Shown here piece by piece: positions 1 to 5,201 of a DNA stretch of 5,201 nucleotides. The notes beneath the pieces were generated by a model. That model saw only the letters and a program-made list of their open reading frames with translations. It was not told where the DNA came from and ran no database searches. The DNA is from Halovenus sp. (GTDB taxonomy: Archaea; Halobacteriota; Halobacteria; Halobacteriales; Haloarculaceae). Both the position numbers and the translations under genes were made by a program. Position 1 is the first letter of the stretch. Each line of letters starts with the position of its first letter. The stretch covers positions 1 to 5,201 of the forward strand of contig JAQCNG010000342.1 of assembly GCA_028275145.1 (NCBI GenBank), given 5' to 3'.

Positions 1-364
1 CCAGCGGGAGCAACGGACCGACCGACAGCGGTCACAGGACAGCGCCCCCCCGGACCAGCACCAGCAGGAACACGGACGGCAGTCGGGCCACCGGCCGTCC
101 GACGGGTCCGCCGAGCGGTCGTCGAACCGGTCGACACAGGAGCCACCACCCCAGCCCGAGCGGCTGGCCGGGACAGCCGACGGGCAGCCAACCGAGATGG
201 ACGGCGAGGGGTCAACCGAACCGGACGGGACGGCAGATGAGGGCGAGCGGGAGGCAAGTGAGGCGGACGACGAGGGAGAGCCCGAGCAGCCAGGGGATAC
301 GCTCTCGCCCGGAGAGATCATCAGCGACAAACTCGACGAGGACGATACGGGAGACAGCCAGTAG
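1..364 (+). CDS. C-terminal fragment of an unrecognised protein with a disordered, charged tail (5' end outside window)
   Basis: The frame whose codons start at position 2 is open from the left edge to a TAG at 362-364 and gives 120 residues. I do not recognise the family. Visible residues 1 to about 62 are rich in Gln, Arg, Ser and Pro (11 Gln and 9 Arg) and contain no hydrophobic run. Residues about 65 to 98 turn strongly acidic (Glu, Asp, Gly). The last 20 hold a short, more ordered-looking segment, TLSPGEIISDKLDEDD (residues 100-115), the only part with aliphatic residues and a candidate short docking motif. Everything visible looks like an intrinsically disordered C-terminal extension; any folded domain must lie upstream of the window. 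The acidic composition and codon choice fit a haloarchaeal gene. The open frame and the following 130-base gap support it as real, but a function cannot be inferred. Confidence 0.7.
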   Translation, partial: QREQRTDRQRSQDSAPPDQHQQEHGRQSGHRPSDGSAERSSNRSTQEPPPQPERLAGTADGQPTEMDGEGSTEPDGTADEGEREASEADDEGEPEQPGDTLSPGEIISDKLDEDDTGDSQ

Positions 365-389
365 CGCTTTCCTGTCACCCGGTTCGGCA

Positions 390-414
390 CGGCGACCTGC
401 GGCGGTGGTCGCCG
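390..414. repeat. Stem-loop 26 bases after the stop of the left-edge gene
   Basis: Bases 390-397 (cggcgacc) and 407-414 (ggtcgccg) are perfect 8-base inverted repeats around a 9-base loop, in the gap between the left-edge gene and the PhzF-like gene. No T-tract follows, so this is not a typical archaeal terminator. In such G+C-rich DNA a stem of this size can arise by chance. A role in 3'-end formation of the upstream transcript is possible but not shown. Confidence 0.3.
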
Positions 415-494
415 CGGAGCCAGGCGGGGTGGCGTCCTCGCTGTCGTCCCGGTCGTGTCGACAGTGTCATTCATCTGGCCCCGGTAACCGCGGT

Positions 495-1358
495 ATGGAG
501 ACGCGCGATCTGCTCGTGGTGGACGCGTTCGCGGACGAACTGCTCGCGGGGGTCGGCATCCCGCTCCTGCCGGACGGCTCGTCGCTGACCGACAGGCAGG
601 TGCGCGCAATCGCGCAGGAGGTCGGCGCACCGGCCGGGGTCACCTACCGCGACGGCGAGCTCCGGCACGTCCCGCAGGTGGGCCATGGCGCGCCGGTGGC
701 TGCGGCCGTCGCCGGCTGTGTCGGGCTGGCCGAGCGCGACGATATCGAGCCCGGGACACGCACGCTGACACACCCCGAGGGCGGGTCCTCGTCGGTCGAA
801 CTCGCCGCCGACCGAACTGTGACTGTCGAGGCCGACCAGACGGTCGGACCTGCCGGGGTCGACAGCGCAACCGCGGCGGACGCGCTCGGACTGTCCACAG
901 AGGCAGTCACCGACGTCGACCTGCCGGTGGGGCGGGCCGAGGGGGCCGGTGGGTCGTTGCTCGTGCCTGTTGCGTTTCTCGATGGACTCGGAGACATCTC
1001 GCCCGCGCCCGGTGCCATCGCCGACCTGCTCGGTGACGACGGCCGACTGGTGGCGTTTACCTTCGACACGCTGGCCGCCGGGACCGACCTCCACACCCGG
1101 GTGTTCGAGCCCTCGGCCGGCGGCGAACGCGCCGCGAGCGGTGTCGGTGCTGCCGGTTGTGTGCAGTATCTCGCCGACAGAGACGCCTTCGACGGCGAGG
1201 AGTCGTCGCTTCGGGTCGAGTCCGGCCAGTTCTGCGACCGGCCAGCGACCCTCAAGGTGGCGCTCGACTCCGGCGCGGTGTCCGGGCGCGCGCTGCTGGG
1301 ACTCGCGGGCAGTGTGAATCTCCCGCCCGACGACGACGACGATATCATCGTCCTCTGA
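495..1358 (+). CDS. PhzF-family (phenazine biosynthesis PhzC/PhzF-like) protein with a degraded active site
   Basis: The 287-aa product has the outline of the PhzF family, two pseudo-symmetric halves with the active site between them. The start LLVVDAFADELLAG (residues 6-19) matches the family opening (VDAFTDxPxxGNP), but the GNP motif has become GVGIP. DRQVRAIAQEVG (33-44) matches the helix before the catalytic loop. VGHGAP (62-67) corresponds to the CGHAT segment. In the second half FTFDTL (188-193), RVFEPSAGG (202-210), GVGAAGCVQYL (216-226), LRVESGQFCDRPATLKV (239-255) and the end DDDDDIIVL follow the order seen in haloarchaeal family members of about 300 residues. The catalytic Glu of the usual SETAF loop is absent (GAPAGVTY, 44-51) and the EDPVTG stretch reads GERAASG (210-216). 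The first ATG that avoids the preceding gene is at 495; an in-frame ATG at 237 would overlap that gene by 128 bases. The substrate is unknown, and loss of isomerase activity is inferred. Confidence 0.8.
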   Translation: METRDLLVVDAFADELLAGVGIPLLPDGSSLTDRQVRAIAQEVGAPAGVTYRDGELRHVPQVGHGAPVAAAVAGCVGLAERDDIEPGTRTLTHPEGGSSSVELAADRTVTVEADQTVGPAGVDSATAADALGLSTEAVTDVDLPVGRAEGAGGSLLVPVAFLDGLGDISPAPGAIADLLGDDGRLVAFTFDTLAAGTDLHTRVFEPSAGGERAASGVGAAGCVQYLADRDAFDGEESSLRVESGQFCDRPATLKVALDSGAVSGRALLGLAGSVNLPPDDDDDIIVL

Positions 1359-1362
1359 GGAC
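1350..1362. repeat. Interrupted palindrome spanning the PhzF-like stop codon
   Basis: Bases 1350-1362 read gtcctc-t-gaggac, a perfect 6-base inverted repeat with a single central base that covers the TGA at 1356-1358. It directly follows and overlaps another inverted pair, gacgat (1338-1343) and atcgtc (1347-1352). Both lie at the edge of the 46-base gap between convergent genes (1359-1404), which otherwise shows no T-tract or recognisable terminator on either strand. The second pair is at least partly a by-product of the Asp-Ile-rich coding end, so a function is uncertain. Confidence 0.3.
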
Positions 1363-1404
1363 AGGACCCGGGGCAGAACCCGCAGTGTCACCGCCGCGTG
1401 CGAC

Positions 1405-2097
1405 TCAGCCGCGGACCGCATCGACGAGCCCACGAGCCATCTCGGGGGCCTGGGCGACGAGCGCGCGGGGGGCGCTCCGCCGCGCGCCGGAGAGGGCGGT
1501 TTCGAGTGCCCCGGGCGCGCGCTCGGTCACGCCGGAGCCGTGTCCGACGAGTATCCGCTCGGGTTCGAGGCCGCGCAGTTGCGTGGGTGGCTGGAGTCGG
1601 CGGAACGCCGGCAGACCGAGTCGCTCGTCGTCGAGCAGCCAGTGGTCGACGGTCACCAGCGAATCCGGCACGACGAGCGTCTCCCCGTGGACCAGAAACG
1701 CCTCTTGAAAGCCCGGGAACGGCCGGCAGGGGATGACCCGGAACGCATCCGATGGCGCGAGCGTGTACGTCTCGACGGGCGCGTCGACCCGTTCCGTGAC
1801 GCGGGCCATCCACGTCGGCACGTGGACAGCCACGTCGTGGCGGCGCGCGAGCGTCGCGGCGTCGCGGGCGTGCCACGAGGAACAGACTATCACGCCGACC
1901 ACCTCCGGGCGGCCGTCGAGCAGGCCATCGAGATCCGTCGCGTCCAGCGGGTCGACCAGCCAGGTGCCCGTCTCGGTCTCGATGGCGTGGCTGGCACGCC
2001 GGCCCTTCTCCTCGGGGTGGGCGACCCACGAGACGCCGCCGTCCCATTCGAGCACCCGTTCGGCCCGCTCGGGAGCGGCACGGCTGTAGAAGCTCAT
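1405..2097 (-). CDS. Metallo-beta-lactamase-fold-like protein with eroded metal-binding motifs
   Basis: The product is 230 aa, begins MSFYSRAAPERAERVLEWDGG and has no signal peptide or membrane segment. Its layout suggests a diverged MBL fold. HAIETETGTWLVDPLD (37-52) resembles the early strand pair that displays a substrate-independent DP. VVGVIVCSSWHARDAATLARRHDVAVHVP (66-94) sits where MBL hydrolases carry HxHxDH followed by a helix and strand. FLVHGETLVVPDSL (134-147) resembles the GDTLfvGD strand. LEPERILVGHGSGV (177-190) matches the late pxxvlpGHG segment. The HxHxDH motif has become SSWHARDA (73-80), so only His76, Asp79, Asp145 and His186 remain as possible ligands and a normal di-zinc centre is unlikely. 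The chosen ATG overlaps the guaAA stop as ATGA. A longer frame starting at 2166 would run 69 bases further into guaAA and adds an unlikely Arg/Gly-rich N-terminus. Substrate and activity are unknown; the coupling suggests a role linked to purine nucleotide metabolism, as inference only. Confidence 0.75.
   Translation of the reverse strand: MSFYSRAAPERAERVLEWDGGVSWVAHPEEKGRRASHAIETETGTWLVDPLDATDLDGLLDGRPEVVGVIVCSSWHARDAATLARRHDVAVHVPTWMARVTERVDAPVETYTLAPSDAFRVIPCRPFPGFQEAFLVHGETLVVPDSLVTVDHWLLDDERLGLPAFRRLQPPTQLRGLEPERILVGHGSGVTERAPGALETALSGARRSAPRALVAQAPEMARGLVDAVRG
2094..2097 (-). promoter_or_regulatory. ATGA stop-start overlap coupling guaAA to the MBL-like gene
   Basis: On the minus strand the ATG of the MBL-like gene (2097-2095) and the TGA of guaAA (2096-2094) share two bases in the four-base overlap ATGA. 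No Shine-Dalgarno-like GGAGG stands in the preceding bases (2098-2115), so translation of the downstream gene probably depends on ribosomes finishing guaAA. This also fixes the choice of start for the downstream gene. Confidence 0.8.
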
Positions 2098-2642
2098 CGA
2101 CACAGCGCGAGGAAGTTCTCGAAGACTGCCTCGCCCTCCTCGGTGTGTGCGACCTCCGGGTGCCACTGGACACCGTAGAGGTCGCGGTCGGTGTCGCTCA
2201 TCGCCTCGACCCCGCAGACGTCACTCGTGCCGGTCCGCTCGAACCCCTCGGGGACCTGCTTGACCTCGTCGGCGTGACTGGCCCACACCCGTGTGTCGGG
2301 CGCGAGCGAACCCACGAGCGGGTCCGCCTCGTCGAGAACCTCGACGGTCACGTCCGCGTAACCGCCGTACTCGCCCGGCCCCACCTCGCCGCCCAGTTCG
2401 TCGGCGACGACCTGCATCCCCAGACAGATGCCGAACACGGGGATATCGAGGTCGAGATACTCGGGACAGTTGCCGATGCGCTCGATGTCCGGGCCCCCCG
2501 ACAGGACCAGTCCGTCCGCGTCGATCTCCGCCGGCGGCGTCTCGTTGTCCACCGTCTCGACGTCGACGCCCATGTCCCGGAGGGCACGCTGTTCGAGGTG
2601 GGTGAACTGCCCGTGATTGTCGATGACGTCGATTCGTGTCAT
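2094..2642 (-). CDS. guaAA: GMP synthase [glutamine-hydrolysing] subunit A (glutamine amidotransferase)
   Basis: This 182-aa class I glutamine amidotransferase hydrolyses glutamine and passes ammonia to the ATP-pyrophosphatase subunit GuaAb, which converts XMP to GMP in the cytoplasm. The start MTRIDVIDNHGQFTH (1-15) is the archaeal GuaAa N-terminus. LVLSGGPDIERIGNC (46-59) holds the oxyanion-side SGGP motif. GICLGMQ (71-77) is the nucleophile elbow with Cys73. VWASHADEV (119-127) is the conserved SHxDEV segment. GVQWHPEVAHTEEG (157-170) supplies His161 and Glu163, completing the triad. The length is typical for the free-standing archaeal subunit; bacteria carry it fused to the synthetase as GuaA. 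No GuaAb gene is present in the window, so the partner is encoded elsewhere. A TATA box 28 bases upstream of the ATG gives it its own, probably leaderless, promoter. Confidence 0.96.
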   Translation of the reverse strand: MTRIDVIDNHGQFTHLEQRALRDMGVDVETVDNETPPAEIDADGLVLSGGPDIERIGNCPEYLDLDIPVFGICLGMQVVADELGGEVGPGEYGGYADVTVEVLDEADPLVGSLAPDTRVWASHADEVKQVPEGFERTGTSDVCGVEAMSDTDRDLYGVQWHPEVAHTEEGEAVFENFLALCR

Positions 2643-2666
2643 TGGGTCTGTGTAGCCCGGCAGAAC

Positions 2667-2680
2667 TTATATTACTCCCG
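2667..2680 (-). promoter_or_regulatory. BRE/TATA promoter of guaAA, placed for a leaderless transcript
   Basis: Read on the minus strand, cgggag (2680-2675, purine-rich BRE-like) is followed directly by taatataa (2674-2667), the only A+T-rich island in the 57-base gap between valS and guaAA. The TATA centre lies about 28 bases upstream of the guaAA ATG. With the usual archaeal spacing of about 25 bases from TATA to transcription start, RNA would begin within a few bases of the ATG, so the mRNA would be essentially leaderless, a common haloarchaeal arrangement. Confidence 0.75.
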
Positions 2681-2699
2681 CTCTGGGGTGGTGCGGTCA

Positions 2700-5201
2700 C
2701 TACTCGTAGACCAGAATCGTGCCGATTTCGCTGTCGAGCACGACAACCTCCTCGCCGGATTCGGCGCGGTGTTCCTCGACCACCTCGACAGCCTCGCCGG
2801 GGATGACCGCAACCTCGTTGTCGAGGTCGACCTGGATCTCGCCGTCGACGGTTTTCTGTGACTCGACAGTGCCGGGGTCCATCGTCTCGAGCGCGGCGAC
2901 GACCTGGCCGGCCTGGTCGCGGAACTTCGGCCCGATGACCGAGTGGTCCGGTTCGACGTCGACGGGCACGAGTTCGACCGCGGGCACGCCCTCGCGGATG
3001 TGCACGGGCGCGCTGGCGGCCTCGCTCAGGTCGTAGGTGTCGACCGGCACCGACAGGTCCTCGTCGGGGTAGACCTCGACCCGCTCCAGCGGGGCGTTGA
3101 GCGCCAGTCCGGTGTCGGATTTCCAGCCCCGGACCGTCGAGGCGACCTCCGCGATGAGGTCACCGGCGGTCTCGGCGTCCTCGTCGACCACCTCGAGGTC
3201 CGGCCAGTCGGCGGCGTGAACACTGCCCTCGGTGCCGGGCAGCGACCGATAGGCCTCCTCGGACAGGAACGGCGCAAACGGGGCGAGCATCCGCAGAGAC
3301 GCCGACACGGTTCTGAAAAGCGCCTGCTGGGCGGCGTCGCGCTCACCGGGTCGGCCCTCGTAGAGTCGTCCTTTCACGAGTTCGAGGTAGTCGTCCGCGA
3401 GGTCGTGCCAGACGAAGTTCCGGAGTGTCCGCAGCGCCGCGTCGAATCTGTACTGCTCCATATCCTCGCGGACGTCGGCGGCCACGCGCGAGCACTTCGA
3501 GAGAATCCAGCGGTCCACGTCACGGTAGGCGGGGTCGGGCAGTGGGTCGCGCTCCTCGTCGAGTTGCTGGGCAACGAACCGGGTGATGTTCCAGACCTTC
3601 GTCTCGAAGCGGGCCGCCGACGTGACCTCCTTCCACTGGAACTGGATGTCGGTGCCGGGCTGACCGCCCAGCGCAATCGCCTGCCGGAAGGCGTCGGCGG
3701 AGTACTCCTCGACCACCGTCTCCGGCTGGACGAAGTTGTCCCGGGATTTGGACATCTTGTTGCCGTCGTCACCGAACACCATCCCGTTTATGAGAATCTC
3801 CTCCCAGGGGATCTGGTCCTCGACCGCGGCACTGCGCAACAGCGTGTAGAACGCCCACGTCCGGATGATGTCGTGGCCCTGCGGGCGCAGCGTCGCGGGG
3901 GTGAACGGCTCCTCGGGCCAGCCCTGCACCAGCAGCGGGGAGATCGAGGAGTCCATCCAGGTGTCCATCACGTCGGTCTCGCCGCGCCAGTGCTCGCTGC
4001 CACACTCCGGGCAGGCCCCGATGGCGGGGTCGGTTTCGGGCGGTTTGACCGGGAGTTCGGCCGCCTCGGCGATGTGGGTGTGCCCGCAGTCCTGGCAGTG
4101 CCAGGCCGGGATCGGCGTGGCGAACACGCGCTGGCGCGAGATTACCCAGTCCCACTCCATCCCCTCGGTCCACTCCTCGAGACGCCCGTACATGTGCTCG
4201 GGTATCCACTCGACCTCCTGGGCGGTCTCCAGAATCTCGTCCTGCCGGACCTCGACGAACCACTGTTCTTTCGAGAGAATCTCGATGGGTGTGTCACACC
4301 GCCAGCACTGGCCGACGTTCTGCTCGGTCGGTTCCCTGTCGACGAGATACCCCTCGGCGTCGAGGTCTGCGGCGATCTCGTTCTTTGCCTCGTCGATTGT
4401 GAGCCCCTCGTACTCGCCCGCGAGCCCGGTGAGCTGGCCGTCCTCCGAGAAGACCATCCGCAGGTCGAGGTCGTACTCGGCCCACCAGTCGACGTCCTGT
4501 TTGTCACCGAAGGTGCAGATCATCACCGCACCCGTGCCGAAGTCGCTGTCGACCTCGTCGTCGGCGATGAGTTCGACCTCCTGGCCGAACAACGGCACCT
4601 CGAACGTATCGCCGATGCGGTCGGTGTAGCGCTCGTCGTCGGGGTGGACTGCCATCGAGACACAGGCCGCGAGCAGCTCCGGGCGGGTGGTGGCTATCTC
4701 GATGTCCTGTGACTCCGTCGCAGAATCCGAGGGGTCTCCCGCCTCGCTGACACCGGGGAAGGTGATGTAGTACAGCGTCCCCTCGATGCCCTCCTCGGTT
4801 TCGACCTCGGCGTCGGCGATGGCGGTCTCACACCGTGGACACCAGTTGACGGGGTGCTCGTTCTGGTAGACGTAGTCGCTGTCGGCCATCTGGACGAACG
4901 AGCGCTGGGTCTCACCCCAGTACTCGGGGTCCATCGTCCGGAACTCGTGGTCCCAGTCGATGGAGAAGCCGAGTGTGTCCATCGTGTCCCGCATCGCACC
5001 GATCTGGCTCTCGGTGTGCTCGATGCACAGGTCGCGAAACTCCTCGCGCGGAACGTCGGTCCGGTGGATGCCCTGGTTCTCCTCGACTTTCACCTCGGTC
5101 GGGAGTCCGTGACAGTCCCAGCCCTGTGGAAAGAGCACGTCGTCGCCGACGAGACGGTGGAACCGGGCCGCAAAGTCCATGTAACACCACCCCAGTGCGT
5201 T
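2700..5201 (-). CDS. valS: Valyl-tRNA synthetase, archaeal type (5' end cut off at window edge)
   Basis: The frame is open from the window edge (5201) to a TAG at 2702-2700, giving 833 residues. The edge reads [16 protein letters not shown], which in this family directly follows the HIGH signature, so only the extreme N-terminus is missing and the Met at 5180 is internal. The enzyme charges tRNA-Val using [18 protein letters not shown] belongs to the Rossmann core. Cys-pair zinc sites are CPRC (4841-4830), CWRC (4307-4296), CQDC (near 4098) and CPEC (4013-4002). ATTRPEL (4694-4674) marks the CP1 editing domain that clears mischarged Thr. [11 protein letters not shown] and [17 protein letters not shown] return to the core. 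KMSKS is at 3758-3744, and [27 protein letters not shown] opens the anticodon-binding domain. The last two sequences favour Val over Ile or Leu specificity. A Ser/Asp/Glu-rich linker ([15 protein letters not shown]) precedes the editing motif, and KMSKS is followed by RDN rather than the commoner xGN. Confidence 0.95.
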   Translation of the reverse strand, partial: NALGWCYMDFAARFHRLVGDDVLFPQGWDCHGLPTEVKVEENQGIHRTDVPREEFRDLCIEHTESQIGAMRDTMDTLGFSIDWDHEFRTMDPEYWGETQRSFVQMADSDYVYQNEHPVNWCPRCETAIADAEVETEEGIEGTLYYITFPGVSEAGDPSDSATESQDIEIATTRPELLAACVSMAVHPDDERYTDRIGDTFEVPLFGQEVELIADDEVDSDFGTGAVMICTFGDKQDVDWWAEYDLDLRMVFSEDGQLTGLAGEYEGLTIDEAKNEIAADLDAEGYLVDREPTEQNVGQCWRCDTPIEILSKEQWFVEVRQDEILETAQEVEWIPEHMYGRLEEWTEGMEWDWVISRQRVFATPIPAWHCQDCGHTHIAEAAELPVKPPETDPAIGACPECGSEHWRGETDVMDTWMDSSISPLLVQGWPEEPFTPATLRPQGHDIIRTWAFYTLLRSAAVEDQIPWEEILINGMVFGDDGNKMSKSRDNFVQPETVVEEYSADAFRQAIALGGQPGTDIQFQWKEVTSAARFETKVWNITRFVAQQLDEERDPLPDPAYRDVDRWILSKCSRVAADVREDMEQYRFDAALRTLRNFVWHDLADDYLELVKGRLYEGRPGERDAAQQALFRTVSASLRMLAPFAPFLSEEAYRSLPGTEGSVHAADWPDLEVVDEDAETAGDLIAEVASTVRGWKSDTGLALNAPLERVEVYPDEDLSVPVDTYDLSEAASAPVHIREGVPAVELVPVDVEPDHSVIGPKFRDQAGQVVAALETMDPGTVESQKTVDGEIQVDLDNEVAVIPGEAVEVVEEHRAESGEEVVVLDSEIGTILVYE

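Noticed and set aside
466..475. Possible TATA box for the PhzF-like gene (gtcattcatc)
   Set aside because: It sits at about the right distance for a leaderless start at 495, but it contains only short A+T pairs and no BRE-like purine run, so it is too weak to call.
237..494. N-terminal extension of the PhzF-like gene starting at an upstream in-frame ATG
   Set aside because: The extra 86 residues overlap the left-edge gene in another frame, are Arg/Ser-rich, and precede the point where family similarity begins (METRDLLVVDAF at 495).
487..494. Palindrome accgcggt immediately before the PhzF-like ATG
   Set aside because: An 8-base G+C-rich palindrome is frequent by chance in this DNA, and no second copy or operator-like arrangement is visible.
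471..1433. 320-codon minus-strand open frame opposite the PhzF-like gene
   Set aside because: The plus-strand frame has clear family similarity along its whole length, and the antisense translation is Arg-rich with no domain. It would also overlap the end of the MBL-like gene.
2098..2166. Longer start for the MBL-like gene
   Set aside because: It would lie wholly inside guaAA and adds an Arg/Gly-rich segment without similarity. The ATGA overlap at 2097 is the natural start.
2943..4712. 589-codon plus-strand open frame opposite valS
   Set aside because: It is antisense to an unmistakable valyl-tRNA synthetase. Long open antisense frames are expected in G+C-rich haloarchaeal genes with G/C third positions. 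Its translation is Arg/Val/Leu/Gly-rich with no recognisable domain.
2700..5180. valS starting at the Met codon at 5180
   Set aside because: The frame stays open to the window edge with family sequence (NALGWCY) upstream of that Met, so it is internal and the gene is partial.
1..5201. Mobile element, CRISPR, tRNA or defence system
   Set aside because: No direct repeats with spacers, terminal inverted repeats, transposase or nuclease motifs, or tRNA-like folds were seen on either strand by eye.

Overview
The window looks like haloarchaeal chromosome. The DNA is strongly G+C-rich with G/C-ending codons, the predicted proteins are rich in Asp and Glu (most clearly the valyl-tRNA synthetase and the GMP synthase amidotransferase subunit), GMP synthase occurs as a free-standing amidotransferase subunit as in Archaea, and the one clear promoter is an archaeal TATA/BRE pair placed for a leaderless transcript.

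Layout. From 1 to 364 (+) lies the 3' end of an unrecognised gene whose protein ends in a disordered, Gln/Arg-rich then acidic tail. A 130-base gap with a small stem-loop follows. From 495 to 1358 (+) is a 287-aa PhzF-family protein that keeps the family's overall layout but appears to have lost key catalytic residues. After a 46-base convergent gap come three minus-strand genes, read from right to left. valS (archaeal-type valyl-tRNA synthetase, 5' end cut off by the window edge) ends at 2700. guaAA (GMP synthase glutamine amidotransferase subunit, 2642 to 2094) has its own TATA box in the 57-base gap after valS. A 230-aa protein resembling a metallo-beta-lactamase fold with eroded metal motifs (2097 to 1405) starts inside the guaAA stop codon with an ATGA overlap.

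How the genes relate. guaAA and the MBL-like gene are almost certainly one transcript with translational coupling. valS lies upstream on the same strand, but the promoter in the gap lets guaAA be transcribed independently. GuaAa supplies ammonia from glutamine to the separate ATP-pyrophosphatase subunit (GuaAb), which is not in this window. The PhzF-like gene and the tail-only gene are on the opposite strand and show no functional link to the others.

No mobile element, CRISPR array, RNA gene or defence cassette is visible. The window is mostly housekeeping. The points worth a second look are the two apparently active-site-degraded enzyme relatives (PhzF-like and MBL-like), the coupling of one of them to guaAA, and the low-complexity tail at the left edge.
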